A stretch of DNA of 64,000 nt from Suillus spraguei (GCA_016800925.1 JABCPU010000161.1:79109-143108); one strand, 5' to 3'; counted from the stretch's first letter, positions 49,502 to 59,944 are shown. A program made the numbers and translations. The notes: generated from the letters alone by a model not told the origin.

Positions 49502-50460
49502 TTAGGGCCTGTTTAGACATGCAAATTCGATATTCAAAATTCGAAATTTGCACCACATGATTCTGTGTGAAAACTTGCGTGTTCATCTGGGAAATGCTGG
49601 GTCAAAGCAATCCTTGGTGCGGTACATCTACTGATAATCTCTTATATCTGCCAGTGTATATAGGCCTGTATGGCCACCATCATCATTGCCGCCCAACCTG
49701 CTCACCAGTTGATTGAAAATGAAGAAAGACAAGCTCTGCAACAGTGCAATGCCAGAGAGCAGGCAAACCTTTGTAGCCATTGCTTCATGCTACTTATCAC
49801 CTGTATAATGGTACAAGTATCAGCCCTGTATCACAACCTCTTTTTAACTCCCATGCCAAAATTCCATATCATACCTCTGCCTTGACTGGTCAAGCATGGG
49901 TTCTTGAACTTATGACAGGCCACCCAGACAGGATCCGGCATAATCTAGGCATCAACGTAGAAGTATTTGAACAACTGCTGCAAGTTCTTAGAGGAGAGGG
50001 ATTTGAGCAGTCTTGCAATGGCATCTCTGTTGAGGAGCAATTAGCTATTTGTCTGTATATGTACCTGTGTGACTGGTCTCTCAGCCCATCATGTTGGTGA
50101 GCACTTTCAGCACACCCCTGCTACAGTATCAAGGTAATTTGAAACATTTGTTGCTTATCTTATGTTGTATCTCAATTTTTGGCTAAGGTACTTCAAGGAC
50201 ATGGTCTTCTTCTTCTCAGATGACCCATTCTATTCCTCTTATGTCCAATTTCCAACCGCACATTCCCCCACCCCTCCTGAAATTGCGAATGACCATCGCT
50301 TTCATCGGTTCGATAAATGTATTGGCGCCATCGATGGAACCCACATCCAGGCCTTTGCAACACTTGTGGATCATGCTTACATGCATAATTGAAAAGGTTA
50401 CATCTCTCAAAATTGCTTGTTCATTTGTGACGAGTCCACCACCCATTGTGCCTTCAGCAC
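49502..50460 (+). mobile_element. Truncated PIF/Harbinger-type DNA transposon, fragment B
   Basis: The left end is GGGCCTGTTTAGACATGCAA at 49505, a typical Harbinger terminal inverted repeat, preceded by a TTA target trinucleotide (49502-49504). The transposase reads HTSALTGQAWVLELMTGHPDRIR with VEVFEQLLQVLRGEG (about 49875-50010), then AHHVGEHFQHTPATVSR before a GTAATT donor, YFKDMVFFFSDDPFYSSYVQF, and FDKCIGAIDGTHIQAF with the first catalytic Asp of the DDE triad. It then hits TGA at 50390-50392 in HN-stop-KGYISQNCLFICD and soon dissolves into hairpin repeats, so the other catalytic residues and the right end are missing. Confidence 0.7.
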
Positions 50461-50648
50461 AGGAAGCAAAAGGAGTGCGAAGCACTCCTTTTGCTCCCTG
50501 GCTAAGGCTTCATCCTAATAGTTCTGTTTGCCCAAGGCACAGGAAGGCAAAAAGAGTGCTTTGCACTCTTTTTGCCTTCCTGGCCTTGGCTTCATCCCAA
50601 TAATTCTCTTTTGCCCACACTCTTTTTGGCTTTCTGGCCTTGGCTTCA
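50453..50648. repeat. ~80 bp tandem repeat with strong hairpins
   Basis: Two full and one partial unit of about 80 bp, each built as an inverted repeat plus a GGCTTCATC-TAATA tail. Unit 1 arms: GGAAGCAAAAGGAGTGC (50462-50478) and its near-complement (50482-50498). Unit 2 is a perfect 18 bp hairpin (50542-50559 and 50563-50580, loop TTT). The LTR element is inserted in the tail of the third unit, whose continuation appears at 58766. Confidence 0.75.
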
Positions 50649-50816
50649 TGTTACAATCGTACGTGCCCCTATTCATTTTCTACTTCATTTACCTTGTATA
50701 TTACGTAACATGACTTTGACTCATATGCTCAACGCATCTGTACTATAGTTGCCTTCCTCCTTTGGATACGCACTTACATTCTCATGCCTCTCTTGGACTG
50801 TGCGCACATATTGGCC

Positions 50817-50824
50817 TATTTAAG
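50817..50824 (+). promoter_or_regulatory. TATA-like box of LTR promoter
   Basis: TATTTAAG in the 5' LTR, preserved in the 3' LTR and in the other LTR copies. It lies 34 bp upstream of the predicted transcript start at 50851. Confidence 0.55.
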
Positions 50825-50850
50825 CACAGTGTACTTGTAGTAGATTCTCT

Positions 50851-50861
50851 ACTTTAATCTT
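50851..50861 (+). promoter_or_regulatory. Predicted transcript 5' end / self-primer
   Basis: ACTTTAATCTT, exactly complementary over 11 nt to the sequence just inside the 5' LTR (51124-51134). In Tf1-type elements the first 11 nt of the RNA fold back to prime reverse transcription. Position relative to the TATA-like box fits a start site. Start site itself not shown by the sequence. Confidence 0.6.
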
Positions 50862-51123
50862 ACTGGGTTTTACCTGGAATCTCATTCGCTTAGGTCTCCA
50901 ACCTAAGTCATCTTGAATCGTCTCTAAGTCTAAGCACTCCTTAGTCTTAGTCTCTATTCTCGCGGATACCTCTCGGACTTGTCCTTGAGGCTGAACCCTT
51001 GATCGTACTCGGAACGCGTTCCTTGTACTTTCACCTTGTCCTCTTCTGGACATTGTAAGAACTCCCAGCAGACCGTCTGTGTCTTTTCACTGTCGCTGGT
51101 GACGCCACCCCAGTTCGTAACAA

Positions 51124-51134
51124 AAGATTAAAGT
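51124..51134 (+). other. Primer binding site, self-priming type
   Basis: AAGATTAAAGT, one base after the 5' LTR end. It does not resemble a tRNA 3' end complement (no TGG start) but is the reverse complement of LTR positions 50851-50861. Confidence 0.6.
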
Positions 51135-51324
51135 CCATATTTTGAACGTCGACTATCCAGTCTTCGACCCTGAACCCTGATCACTCAGATCAGCAGACTA
51201 GCGTACGCGTACGCTGAGCAGATTGTCAAAAGGAAACCCCCTGACAGGAGACAAGCCCTGACGGACAGCAAGACAGCGCGTGTAGGCATCAAGAAAGTAT
51301 AACTCATCAGAAGAATCATCAACC

Positions 51325-52164
51325 ATGTCGTCAACCAAAGAATTCGAATACAAGATCGGCCAACCGACTGGTTTTGATGGAGATTGTGATAACTCTCGCG
51401 AGTTTATCCAGTCGTGCAATTTGCACTTTGACATTAATGAAAAGCTTTACACCACCGACAAGCAGAAGATCATCTACATAACATCCTTTATGACCGAAAA
51501 GAATGCCAAATCGTGGAAGGAACAATTCCTTGAACATGCCCAATCTACCGACACTTCGGGACAAAAAGTTGGTTATGGGACGATGGCAGATTTTATGAAG
51601 AGCTTCAAAGAAGCATTCGAACTGGTGGATACCAAAGGAACCGCGCTCACAAGACTTAGAGATCTCAAACAAGGAACTGGAGATCTCCACACCTATGTCG
51701 CTGACTTTGAGGCACTTGCAGCCAAGGCTCAGATCACCGACAACGCGACGAAGATCCAGTTCTTCCAAGACGGCCTTAATTGGGGTATCCTTACAAAGCT
51801 TTTCAATACAGGAGATGTCTCCGAAATATTCAGAGACGTTGTGCTGCAATGCGTTGCTATTGACAACGCCCATCATCGGCTTAACGCCATGAGGACACGT
51901 CATACTCCACAACAGAAGAAAAAGAACTACGGGAATGCACGGTATATTCCGAACCGTGATTCCAACGCAATGGTCGTAGATCGAATCTCCGATATGGAGA
52001 GATCCGAATGCATGAAGAAAGGACAATGCTTCGGATGCAGAAAGACAGGACACCGCATCCATAATTGTCCTGACAGAAAGAAGAAGACCCCGCTCCGACA
52101 AACCGAAGTCAAAGGGGAAGAAGAAGATGAAGAAACCGTGAGATGGATTGTTGAGGATTTTTGA
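51325..52164 (+). CDS. gag: Gag polyprotein of element 1
   Basis: 279 residues from ATG 51325. The N-terminal capsid-like region (QPTGFDGDCDNSREFIQSCN, later FMTEKNAKSWKEQFLEHA and LRDLKQGTGDLHTYVADFEAL) fits Ty3/gypsy Gag. The C-terminal nucleocapsid has one CCHC knuckle CFGCRKTGHRIHNC, binding the element RNA. Frame intact. It ends at TGA 52162-52164 directly on a run of five T, where the pol frame opens in -1. Confidence 0.88.
   Translation: MSSTKEFEYKIGQPTGFDGDCDNSREFIQSCNLHFDINEKLYTTDKQKIIYITSFMTEKNAKSWKEQFLEHAQSTDTSGQKVGYGTMADFMKSFKEAFELVDTKGTALTRLRDLKQGTGDLHTYVADFEALAAKAQITDNATKIQFFQDGLNWGILTKLFNTGDVSEIFRDVVLQCVAIDNAHHRLNAMRTRHTPQQKKKNYGNARYIPNRDSNAMVVDRISDMERSECMKKGQCFGCRKTGHRIHNCPDRKKKTPLRQTEVKGEEEDEETVRWIVEDF
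52158..52162 (+). promoter_or_regulatory. Candidate -1 frameshift site gag/pol
   Basis: Gag ends GAT-TTT-TGA; slipping back one base on TTTTT gives TTT-TTG-ACT in the open pol frame. The pol frame has no ATG near its beginning, so translation by frameshifting is the likely route. Not a perfect XXXYYYZ heptamer. Confidence 0.5.
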
Positions 52165-55100
52165 CTTGGAGAAACAAAGATTCGACGTATGTTTCTCCCA
52201 ATGTATTACTAAGACTTGTACGCGCTGTAGGTGAAAGAAAAGAACTTCGTGTCCCTATCACCCTCCACTCGCGTACTCGTTTGAAACCCGTCGACACCAC
52301 CGCTGTTATTGATTCAGGAGCAGCAGGAACATTCATCTCAGAAGAGTTTGTGAAACTCCATCAAATCACACGACGAAAACTCAAAGAACCATTTCGAGTT
52401 ACAACGGCAGACAGAACCCTTATAAAAGGAGGACCAATCACGCATTACTGCCTTCTAGTGGTCAAAATCGATGACCGAACCATGTATGGAAAATTCAACA
52501 TCACCAAACTAGGAAGGAGAGATCAAATCCTCCTTGGAATTCCATGGTTACGAGCAATGAACCCAATTATAGATTGGGCTGCTGAAACACTTGTCCTTTC
52601 ACGGACAGAGAAATCTGATGAAATCGAAATCGATATGGATGAAGACCGAAAGAAGAACGGGTTGCCCCGACTTTTCAACCACCATACCAGATGGCAACAC
52701 TCCCGACTTCCGAAACCATTCTTCGCCTCTCCTATCAATGTTCCTGAAGACCCAGAACCAGAAGTACGAATGCCACGTACTATAGAACCTACTCCACGTG
52801 TACAACTGCCGCGAGCAGTGTCACCGATCCCTTGCGCAGAGAAGCGCAAGAATGAATCTGAACCCGAGCATCGGGTTGGACAAGAACCTATTGAGCAATG
52901 GCCAATAGAAGAACAGAAACATGGAAAGAGGAAAACGGAAGAAGAACTCCCAGGACGAAGCACCAATGTACCAAAATTATCCAAATTCTTCGTTCCCCCG
53001 AAGACCCTTTCAGCTTCAATAGAAGAAATCCCCGATACAGAAGAACCCGTGCCCTCGTTGATTCCAACAGAGGATGATGACCAATTCGACACCATGCACG
53101 ACGTCTGGCATGTGCCAGAAGTACGTGAAATTTCCTCTTACGAGCTCGGAGATGGAGAATTTCTTGTGGAATACGACACCGATGGAGTCAGCATGAGGAT
53201 TATCGAAGAAGTATCCATGGATACACCCTTGACACGTGATGGAACTTCTCAACTCGAACAATCCTCTCCCTACTCCACGATTCCCCTTCCCCCTCCGAAA
53301 TATAGTAACAAAGCTCAGGAATTCGCCACGGATGAGAAGGAAAAGAAAAAGAAATCTTTCGAAGAATTGGTCCCGGATTACTTGCACGACTTCGCAGACG
53401 TCTTTGCTAAAGACGGATTGAACAAACTACCCCCCGAACGTCCTGGTATTGATCATCGGATTGATACTAAACCTGGTTTCATTCCGCGTACGTCTAAGGT
53501 CTACCCGCTATCGGAAAAAGAACGCGCTGCTGTCAAAACGTTTATCGATGAAAATGTTGCGAAAGGCTTTATCTCGGAATCGAAGTCACCTCAAGCTAGT
53601 GGCTTCTTCTTTGTGGGAAAGAAGAGCGGAGAACTGTGTCCCTGTCAAGATTATCGCTACATCAATGATTGGACAGTCAAGAACGCATACCCGCTTCCAC
53701 TTCCTATTTCCCTTGTCGCACGTCTTCATAACGCCTTCATAACGCACAGTTCTTTACGAAAATGGATATCCGGTCCGGTTATAACAACATTCACATCCAT
53801 CCTGACGACAGGTGGAAAGCTGCTTTTACCACGGAATTTGGTCTCTTTGAACCGAACGTCATGTTCTTTGGCCTCTGCAATTCCCCAGCAACTTTTCAAG
53901 CATACATGAATCGCACTTTTCAACAAGAAATCAACGAAGGATGGATGGTTATCTATATGGACAATATCCTGATTTTCTCTACGACAATGGCGGAACACCG
54001 TGAACGGACCAGACGAGTTTTGATGAAAATACGAAAAGAACACCTGTTCTTGAAACCGGAGAAATGCACTTTCGATGCAGAAGAAGTGGAATACCTCGGA
54101 ATGATAATTCGCCCCGGACAAGTTGCTATGGATACTGCCAAGACCAAGGGAATCTCCGAATGGCCAACCCCGAAATCTGTAAAAGATGTTCAGTCATTCC
54201 TCGGTTTTTGCAACTTCTACCGCACGTTCATTTCCCACTATTCTGACATCGCCAGACCCCTTATCGATTTGACAAAGAAAGATAAGGCCTTTGAATGGTC
54301 AACCGAATGTATGGACACCTTCGAAGAATTGAAACGACGCTTCACTTCCCAACCGGTACTCCGTAACCCTGATCCTTCCCGGCAATTTGCCATTGCTACT
54401 TGTTACGAACTGGGGTGGCGTCACCAGCGACAGTGAAAAGACACAGGCGGTCTGCTGGGAGTTCTTACAATGTTCAAAAGAGAACAAGGTGAAAGTACTA
54501 GGAACGTGTTCCGAGTACGATCAAGGGTTCGGCCTCAAAGACAAGTCTAAGAGGTATCCGCGAGAATAGAGACTAAGACTAAGGAGTGCTTAGACTTAGA
54601 GACGATTCAAGATGACTTAGGTTGGAGACCTAAGCGAAGGAGATTCCAGGTAAAACCCAGTAAGATTAAAGTAAGGAATCTACTACAAGTACACTGTGCT
54701 TAAATAGGCCAATATGTGCGCACAGACCAAGTAACCGTGAGAACATAACTGCGTATCCTAATAAGGAAGGCATGTATCATACAGATGCGTTGAGCATATG
54801 AGTCAGAGTCATGTGACATAATATACAAGTAAAAGAGTAAAGGGAAAATGAATAGGGGCACATACGATTGTAACACTACTGACGCTTCGCTTGTAGCAAC
54901 TGGTGGAGTTCTCCTACAGACTGATGAGAATGGTGTTTATCACCCATGTGCATACCTCTCACAGTCTTTGAACCCCGCAGAATGCAATTACCAGATCTTT
55001 GACCGGGAACTCCTTGCCGTGATCCGGGCATTGAACGAATGGCGTCATTATCTCGAAGGAAACCCACACCCTGTCCTGGTATTCACCGATCATAAGAACC

Positions 55101-56757
55101 TTCTGTACTTTAGAAGTGCACAGAAGCTCACCCGTCGCCAAGCACGTTGGCAGCTGATTTTGTCTATTTACGACATTGAACTGCATCACGTTGCGGGTAC
55201 TAAATTAGCAGTACCTGATGCACTGTCTCGCCGGCCTGATTACGACTCTGGCAAAGACAATAACGAGGACCAGACCCTCCTCCCTGACGCTTTATTCGTT
55301 CGTCTTATTGACACCGACTTGAAGGATGTGCTGTCATCCTCTGACCCCCTTGATGACCCTGTCTTCAAGACGGCATCTGATGCCCTTGATGGCGTGTGTC
55401 TTCCCCCTATGAAGTCGGCACTCTCCGATTGGAAGATTGAGGAGAACGTCCTCTATTTTAAGAACTGCGCCTATATTCCACCAGCGCATCGCTCCGATAT
55501 CCTGAAAAGATATCACAATCATCCTACCGCAGGTCACCCCGGTAGATTCAAAACTGAAGAACTCGTAAAACAGGAAGCATGGTGGCCTGCAATGGGCTCT
55601 TACATTCGACGATACATTGAGGGTTGCGCCCTTTGTCAGCAAATGAAAGCGGATACTCATCCCGTTCGACCCCCGCTCACGCCTATTCCTCGTCGGCTGT
55701 TCGCCCGTTCTCCCAGGTCTCTGTTGATCTCATGATGGACCTCCCCGTCTCTGGAGGCTTTGACAGTATCATGGTTGTGGTAGACCATGGCCTTACAAAG
55801 GGGGTAATCATTATCCCTTGTTTGAAAACCATCACTTCAGAAGGTGTGGCTAAGCTATTTTTAAAACATGTTTACCGACGATTTGGACTCCATGACAAAG
55901 TCATTTCGGATCGAGGATCGCAATTCCTATCTCGCTTCTCAAACGAACTTGCCCGACTTCTTGACTACGTCATTGCTCCATCCACAGCTTACCACCCACA
56001 GACTGATGGCCAAACCGAAAGGCTAAATCAAGAACTTGAAACATACCTCCGCATCTATTGCCGTAGCAACCCCGAAGATTGGGTGGAACACCTACCAATC
56101 GCCGAATTCGTTCATAACCACCGAAAACATGATGCAAGGAACGCATCACCCTTTTATCTGATGATGGGATATGAACCACGCGCCATCCCTCATCTTATCC
56201 CTGATTCATCAGTCCCCGCAGCAGAAGATCGAGTACGATCTCTGCAGAAGATAAGAGAAGAAGCAATCGCCTGTCATAACATCGCAATGCAGACAATGGC
56301 TGAACGATCCCGAGGAGATAAGTACACCCCATGGAAGATCGGAGATAAGGTTTGGCTATCTGCTGCTAATCTTAGACTCAAACTCCCATCAAAGAAACTC
56401 GCCCCAAAGCGATACGGACCGTTCCCGATCATCGATGTCTTATCTCCCATCATGTTCACACTTAAACTCCCTCCGCAGTGGAAAATCCACCCCACATTCC
56501 ATGCTTCTGTCCTATCATCCTATAGCGAAACAGACGTACACGGACCGAACTTCCCCGAACCACCACCTGACATCATCGAAGAAGAAGAAGAATATGAAGT
56601 TGAAGCAATCCTTTCTCACAAAGGAACCGGCAATCGCCGACGCTATCTTGTCTCCTGGAAGGGATATTCATCGGGAGATAACGAATGGCTCCCAGAAAAG
56701 AACTTGAAGAACTCCGCTCGAATCTTGAATGCTTATAAGAAGCAACACGCCCTCTGA
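52163..56757 (+). pseudogene. pol: Pol polyprotein of element 1 (PR-RT-RH-IN-chromodomain), broken
   Basis: Protease: VIDSGAAGTFI (active Asp codon at 52311). RT: VYPLSEKERAAVKTFI, ESKSPQASGFFFVGKK, TKMDIRSGYNNI, FGLCNSPATFQAYMN, VIYMDNILIF. RNase [19 protein letters not shown]. Integrase: HH-CC finger ending CALCQQMK, then DxnD motifs (SVDLMMD, VISDRGSQF) and HPQTDGQTERLNQELE. C-terminal chromodomain: [33 protein letters not shown]. Lesions: an 11 bp tandem duplication (53724-53745) shifting the frame before TKMD, Asn for the second catalytic Asp (codon 53963-53965), a reverse solo LTR (54401-54875) inside RNase H, and a missing base near 55692 in the integrase N-terminal region. Stop at 56755-56757. 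Confidence 0.9.
54401..54875 (-). repeat. Solo LTR inserted in pol, reverse orientation
   Basis: 475 bp, TGTTACGAAC...ATTGTAACA, the reverse complement of the element LTR. It is flanked by perfect 5 bp duplications CTACT (54396-54400 and 54876-54880). The host reading frame is contiguous if the LTR and one CTACT are left out (IAT then DAS). A related full element inserted here and recombined to a solo LTR. Confidence 0.92.
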
Positions 56758-56812
56758 TTACTCCCTAGTCAAATCAACTCGCGTCAAGCACCTGATTAAC
56801 TACCACCTCGAA

Positions 56813-58266
56813 ATGTCTTTTCCCACTGCTTACATCACACCCGTCGTCGCTGCCACCAATGACTCCGACTCTGAAATTGAACAATACGGAACTCTCACCG
56901 CTGAAATTGACAACTCCTCTTACATCGAAGCCGCCATTCTCTGCGAGGGACATGCCCTTGAAATCGAAAGAATCCTCACTGAAAGAGGCGCTTTCCCTGC
57001 CCTACTCATCGTCAACATCATTCGCATTGCTGCCCTCATTGAAGCCACTGCCAAAGAATCAACAGAAATTACTCTCCGTCACCGCTTCCTTCATCTTCAA
57101 AAACGCATTCGTGCTTACGCTATGTTGCTGCTTCCCGATTCTTTTAAGAATGATGTTGAAGAAGCTATTCACATCATTGCCGAACGTCGAGCAGGTGTTG
57201 CTCGACCTCCCTCTCCGCAGGAAGATACGCCACTTCCTATCCAGCACCCTCTTCTTCACGCATTTACTCTAGTCTTGATGCCTTTACTGGCTTATACACT
57301 GCTGTCCAAGAGATTGGACAACTCACAAACACAGTCGTCGAAACCATCCAAAAGTCGGTCATTGAAACAAGAGTAGCCAGAAACCTAGTCGAGGAAGCCA
57401 TCACTGATTTACAACAAACACAGTCTGACCTCGCATCCCTCGAACGCCATCTCCCATTGAAAAGCCAACCTCGTCAACGACCACCTTAGATTGCCCCGAC
57501 TGGTTGTATGAACCTTGCACAAAAGAACAATGCGAGGCCGCTAAACTACTAGGTATTCCTGCCACTGAGTTGGTAACACTCGGCCCCCGACTCTGCGACC
57601 TTCACATACATCCTCCAATGTCTATCCCGCATCGTTTGGTCCAATGGACCCTGTCTCGCCAGTCTTAGTAAAAGATTTGGCATAACCTCTCCTTCTTCCT
57701 CTGACGAACTCCTTGCGGCTGCCGAACGAGCAGTCACCCCGGACCTCCCCACATCGGCATATACGTTATCCCCTGCTCAACAAGCGCAACTTAAGCGAGC
57801 CAATACTCTTGCCTTAAAACGAATGAAGAAGAATAAGGGAAAGAAGCGCGCCAGGTCCACTAGCCCTACACCCATCATTTCTCCGTCTCCCTTACGCAAA
57901 GTCCATTCCAACCCTGATGAGAATATGAAGTGCCGCATCTGTGGATTGTTAGGACATCGTCAAAAGAATTGTGCAGAATATCAGTGCAAGGTTTGCAGAT
58001 ATTGGTCGCCTACCCACTTATCCCTTTACTGTCCTCACCGAGTTGGACCCCTCCCTTCGAGTTAACCTGGAAGGATGAAGGATTCTATGACGCACTTCGT
58101 ACTTGGGAAAACAGCTTGACGATGAACGTATTCAGGTAGAGAAGAAGAGGGACTCTAAACGCCGCGCTGGTCTTGAAGAAGCCAAGTATATGATGAGCGG
58201 ATCGTTTGCTGATGAAGACTACGAGTTCAGCGATGACCCGTTTACTATGCGAATCAAAGTGAGTAA
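56813..58266 (+). pseudogene. Third ORF of element 1: zinc-knuckle protein after integrase, frameshifted
   Basis: Begins with ATG 56813, 55 bp after the pol stop. The N-terminal half MSFPTAYITPVVAATNDSDSE is followed by EIERILTERGAFP and RIRAYAMLLLPDSFKNDVEEAI, helical and of no known fold to me. A Lys-rich KKNKGKKRARSTSP stretch follows, then CRICGLLGHRQKNC (CX2CX4HX4C) and a second CKVCRYWSPTHLSLYC (CX2CX6HX4C). The C-terminal part is charged (SGSFADEDYEFSDD), with VYYANQSE before a TAA at 58264-58266. Frame breaks near 57230, between about 57450 and 57690, and before the end. The better-preserved copy is at 59977-61444. Confidence 0.7.
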
Positions 58267-58285
58267 AGTCGGTGACTTTACGTGT

Positions 58286-58298
58286 AAAAAGGGGGTAA
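58286..58298 (+). other. Polypurine tract
   Basis: AAAAAGGGGGTAA directly before the 3' LTR, the expected plus-strand DNA primer site. Confidence 0.8.
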
Positions 58299-58765
58299 TG
58301 TTACAATCGTATGTGCCCCTATTCATTTTCTACTTCATTTACCTTGTATATTACGTAACATGACTTGACTCATATGCTCAACGCATCTGTACTATAGTTG
58401 CCTTCCTCTTTGGATACGCACTTACATTCTCACGCCTCTCTTGGACTGTGCGCACATATTGGCCTATTTAAGCACAGTGTACTTGTAGTAGATTCCTACT
58501 TTAATCTTACTGGGTTTTACCTGGAATCTCCTTCGCTTAGGTCTCCAACCTAAGTCGTCTTGAATCGTCTCTAAGTCTAAGCACTCCTTAGCCTTAGTCT
58601 CTATTCTCGCGGATACCTCTTGACTTGTCCTTGAGGCTGAACCCTTGATCATACTCGGAACGCGTTCCTTGTACTTTCACCTTGTCTCTTTGACATTGTA
58701 AGAACTCCCAGCAGACCGTCTGTGTCTTTTCACTGTCGCTGGTGACGCCACCCCAGTTCGTAACA
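58299..58765 (+). repeat. 3' LTR of element 1
   Basis: 467 bp, nearly identical to the 5' LTR; the length difference comes from short single-base gaps in runs. Confidence 0.93.
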
Positions 58766-58770
58766 CTTCA

Positions 58771-59008
58771 TCTTAATAATTATCTTAATAATGATAATTG
58801 GTCTTCAAATACATTATAACTTTAACCAATATTTTGAGAGAAGTAAAAGTACCACATCACCATCTTTGTGAGTTTATGCCCATCTCATCCTCATGTCATT
58901 GCATTTGATTTTGATTTTTTTAAATTATTTACTGCAAACTATTAATTTGAATAAATCTGTTGTGTCAAGTTTTAATAGGGCAACAGTATTAAGTTGTCAC
59001 ACAACAAA
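58771..59008. other. AT-rich filler between elements
   Basis: Low-complexity AT-rich DNA (repeated ATAATTATCTTAATAATGATAAT) without coding potential. Confidence 0.5.
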
Positions 59009-59405
59009 TAATGCAAGTGTCCCATCTCCCATCTCCCATCTCCTGTTACTGGTCTCCTGTCTCTCATTTCCTCTTACCAGTCTGCTGTCTCCCATCTTGT
59101 GTCTCCCGATCTCCTGTCTCCATCTCCCATCTTGTGTCTCCTGTCTTGTGTTTCCCATCTTGTGTCTCCCGTCTCCCATCTCCTGTCTCCCATCTCCCGT
59201 CTTGTGTCTCCCATCTCCTGTCTCCATCTCCCGTCTTGTGTCTCCATCTCCATCTTGGTCTCCCGTCTCCCATCTCCGTTCCTGTCTTGTCTCCTGTCTC
59301 CTGTCTCCCGTCTCCGTTCCCGTCTCCCGTCTCCGTCTCCGTCTCCCGTTCCGTCTCCCATCTCCGCTCCATCTCCCATCTCATCTCCCATCTCCGTCTC
59401 CTTCG
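59009..59405 (+). repeat. CT-rich minisatellite (CTCCCATCTCCTGT type)
   Basis: About 400 bp of imperfect short repeats built from CTCCCATCT, CTCCTGTCT and CTCCCGTCT on the plus strand, purine-rich on the other. Long frames run through it on both strands but encode only repeats. Confidence 0.85.
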
Positions 59406-59477
59406 CACTTCTTTTGGCTTTGCCTCCTTTTGCTTTGCACTCCTTTGCACTCCTTTTTGGCTTCACTTTTGGTGAAA
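59406..59477. repeat. Remnant of the ~80 bp hairpin repeat
   Basis: TTGCCTCCTTTTGCTTTGCA and TTTTTGGCTTC resemble the arms and tail of the tandem repeat at 50453-50648, suggesting that the repeat array once continued to here. Confidence 0.4.
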
Positions 59478-59944
59478 TGTTACGAACTGGGTGGCGTCAC
59501 CAGCGACAGTGAAAAACACAGGCGGTCTGCTGGGAGTTCTTACAATGTCAAAAGAAACAAGGTGAAAGTACAAGGAACGCGTTCCGAGTACGATCAAGGG
59601 TTCAGCCTCAAGACAAGTCGAAGAGGTATCCGCGAGAATAGAGACTAAGGCTAAGGAGTGCTTAGACTTAGAGACGATTCAAGACGACTTAGGTTGGAGA
59701 CCTAAGCGAAGGAGATTCCAGGTAAAACCCAGTAAGATTAAAGTAAGAATCTACTACAAGTACATCGTGCTTAAATAGGCCAATATGTGCGCACGGACCA
59801 AAGAAGTGTGAGAACGTAAGTGCTATCCAAAGGAGGAAGGCAACTATAGTACAGATGCGTTGAGCATATGAGTCAGAGTCATGTTATGTAATATACACGG
59901 TAAATGAGGTAAGAAAATGAATAGGGGCACGTACGATTGTAACA
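59478..59944 (-). repeat. 3' LTR of element 2
   Basis: 467 bp with TGTTAC/GTAACA ends, preceded on the coding strand by CAGGGGTAA (59945-59953) in the polypurine position. The ACTTTAATCTT start sequence is preserved. Confidence 0.9.

Larger units (their letters stand above)
50649..51122 (+). repeat. 5' LTR of element 1
   Basis: 474 bp, TG...CA ends with short inverted termini TGTTAC/GTAACA. Contains a TATA-like box and a U5-side hairpin CTTAGGT-ctcca-ACCTAAG. Confidence 0.93.
50649..58765 (+). mobile_element. Full-length Ty3/gypsy chromovirus retrotransposon (element 1)
   Basis: 8.1 kb element bounded by direct LTRs (50649-51122 and 58299-58765) starting TGTTAC and ending GTAACA, flanked by a perfect 5 bp target duplication CTTCA (50644-50648 and 58766-58770). 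Order: gag with CCHC knuckle, protease, reverse transcriptase, RNase H, integrase with C-terminal chromodomain, then an extra zinc-knuckle ORF, then polypurine tract. The two LTRs differ by about eight substitutions and some short indels by eye, so insertion was fairly recent, yet pol is broken in several places. Integrase plus chromodomain plus the self-priming-like PBS place it with the Tf1/sushi group. Confidence 0.92.

Noticed and set aside
51331..52101. 256-residue minus-strand frame antisense to gag
   Set aside because: Shadow of gag; codon pattern follows the sense frame and no motif is present.
58997..59475. Long frames on both strands through the CT-rich block
   Set aside because: They are pure translation of a minisatellite (GDGRHKTGDG type) and open only because the repeat lacks stops.
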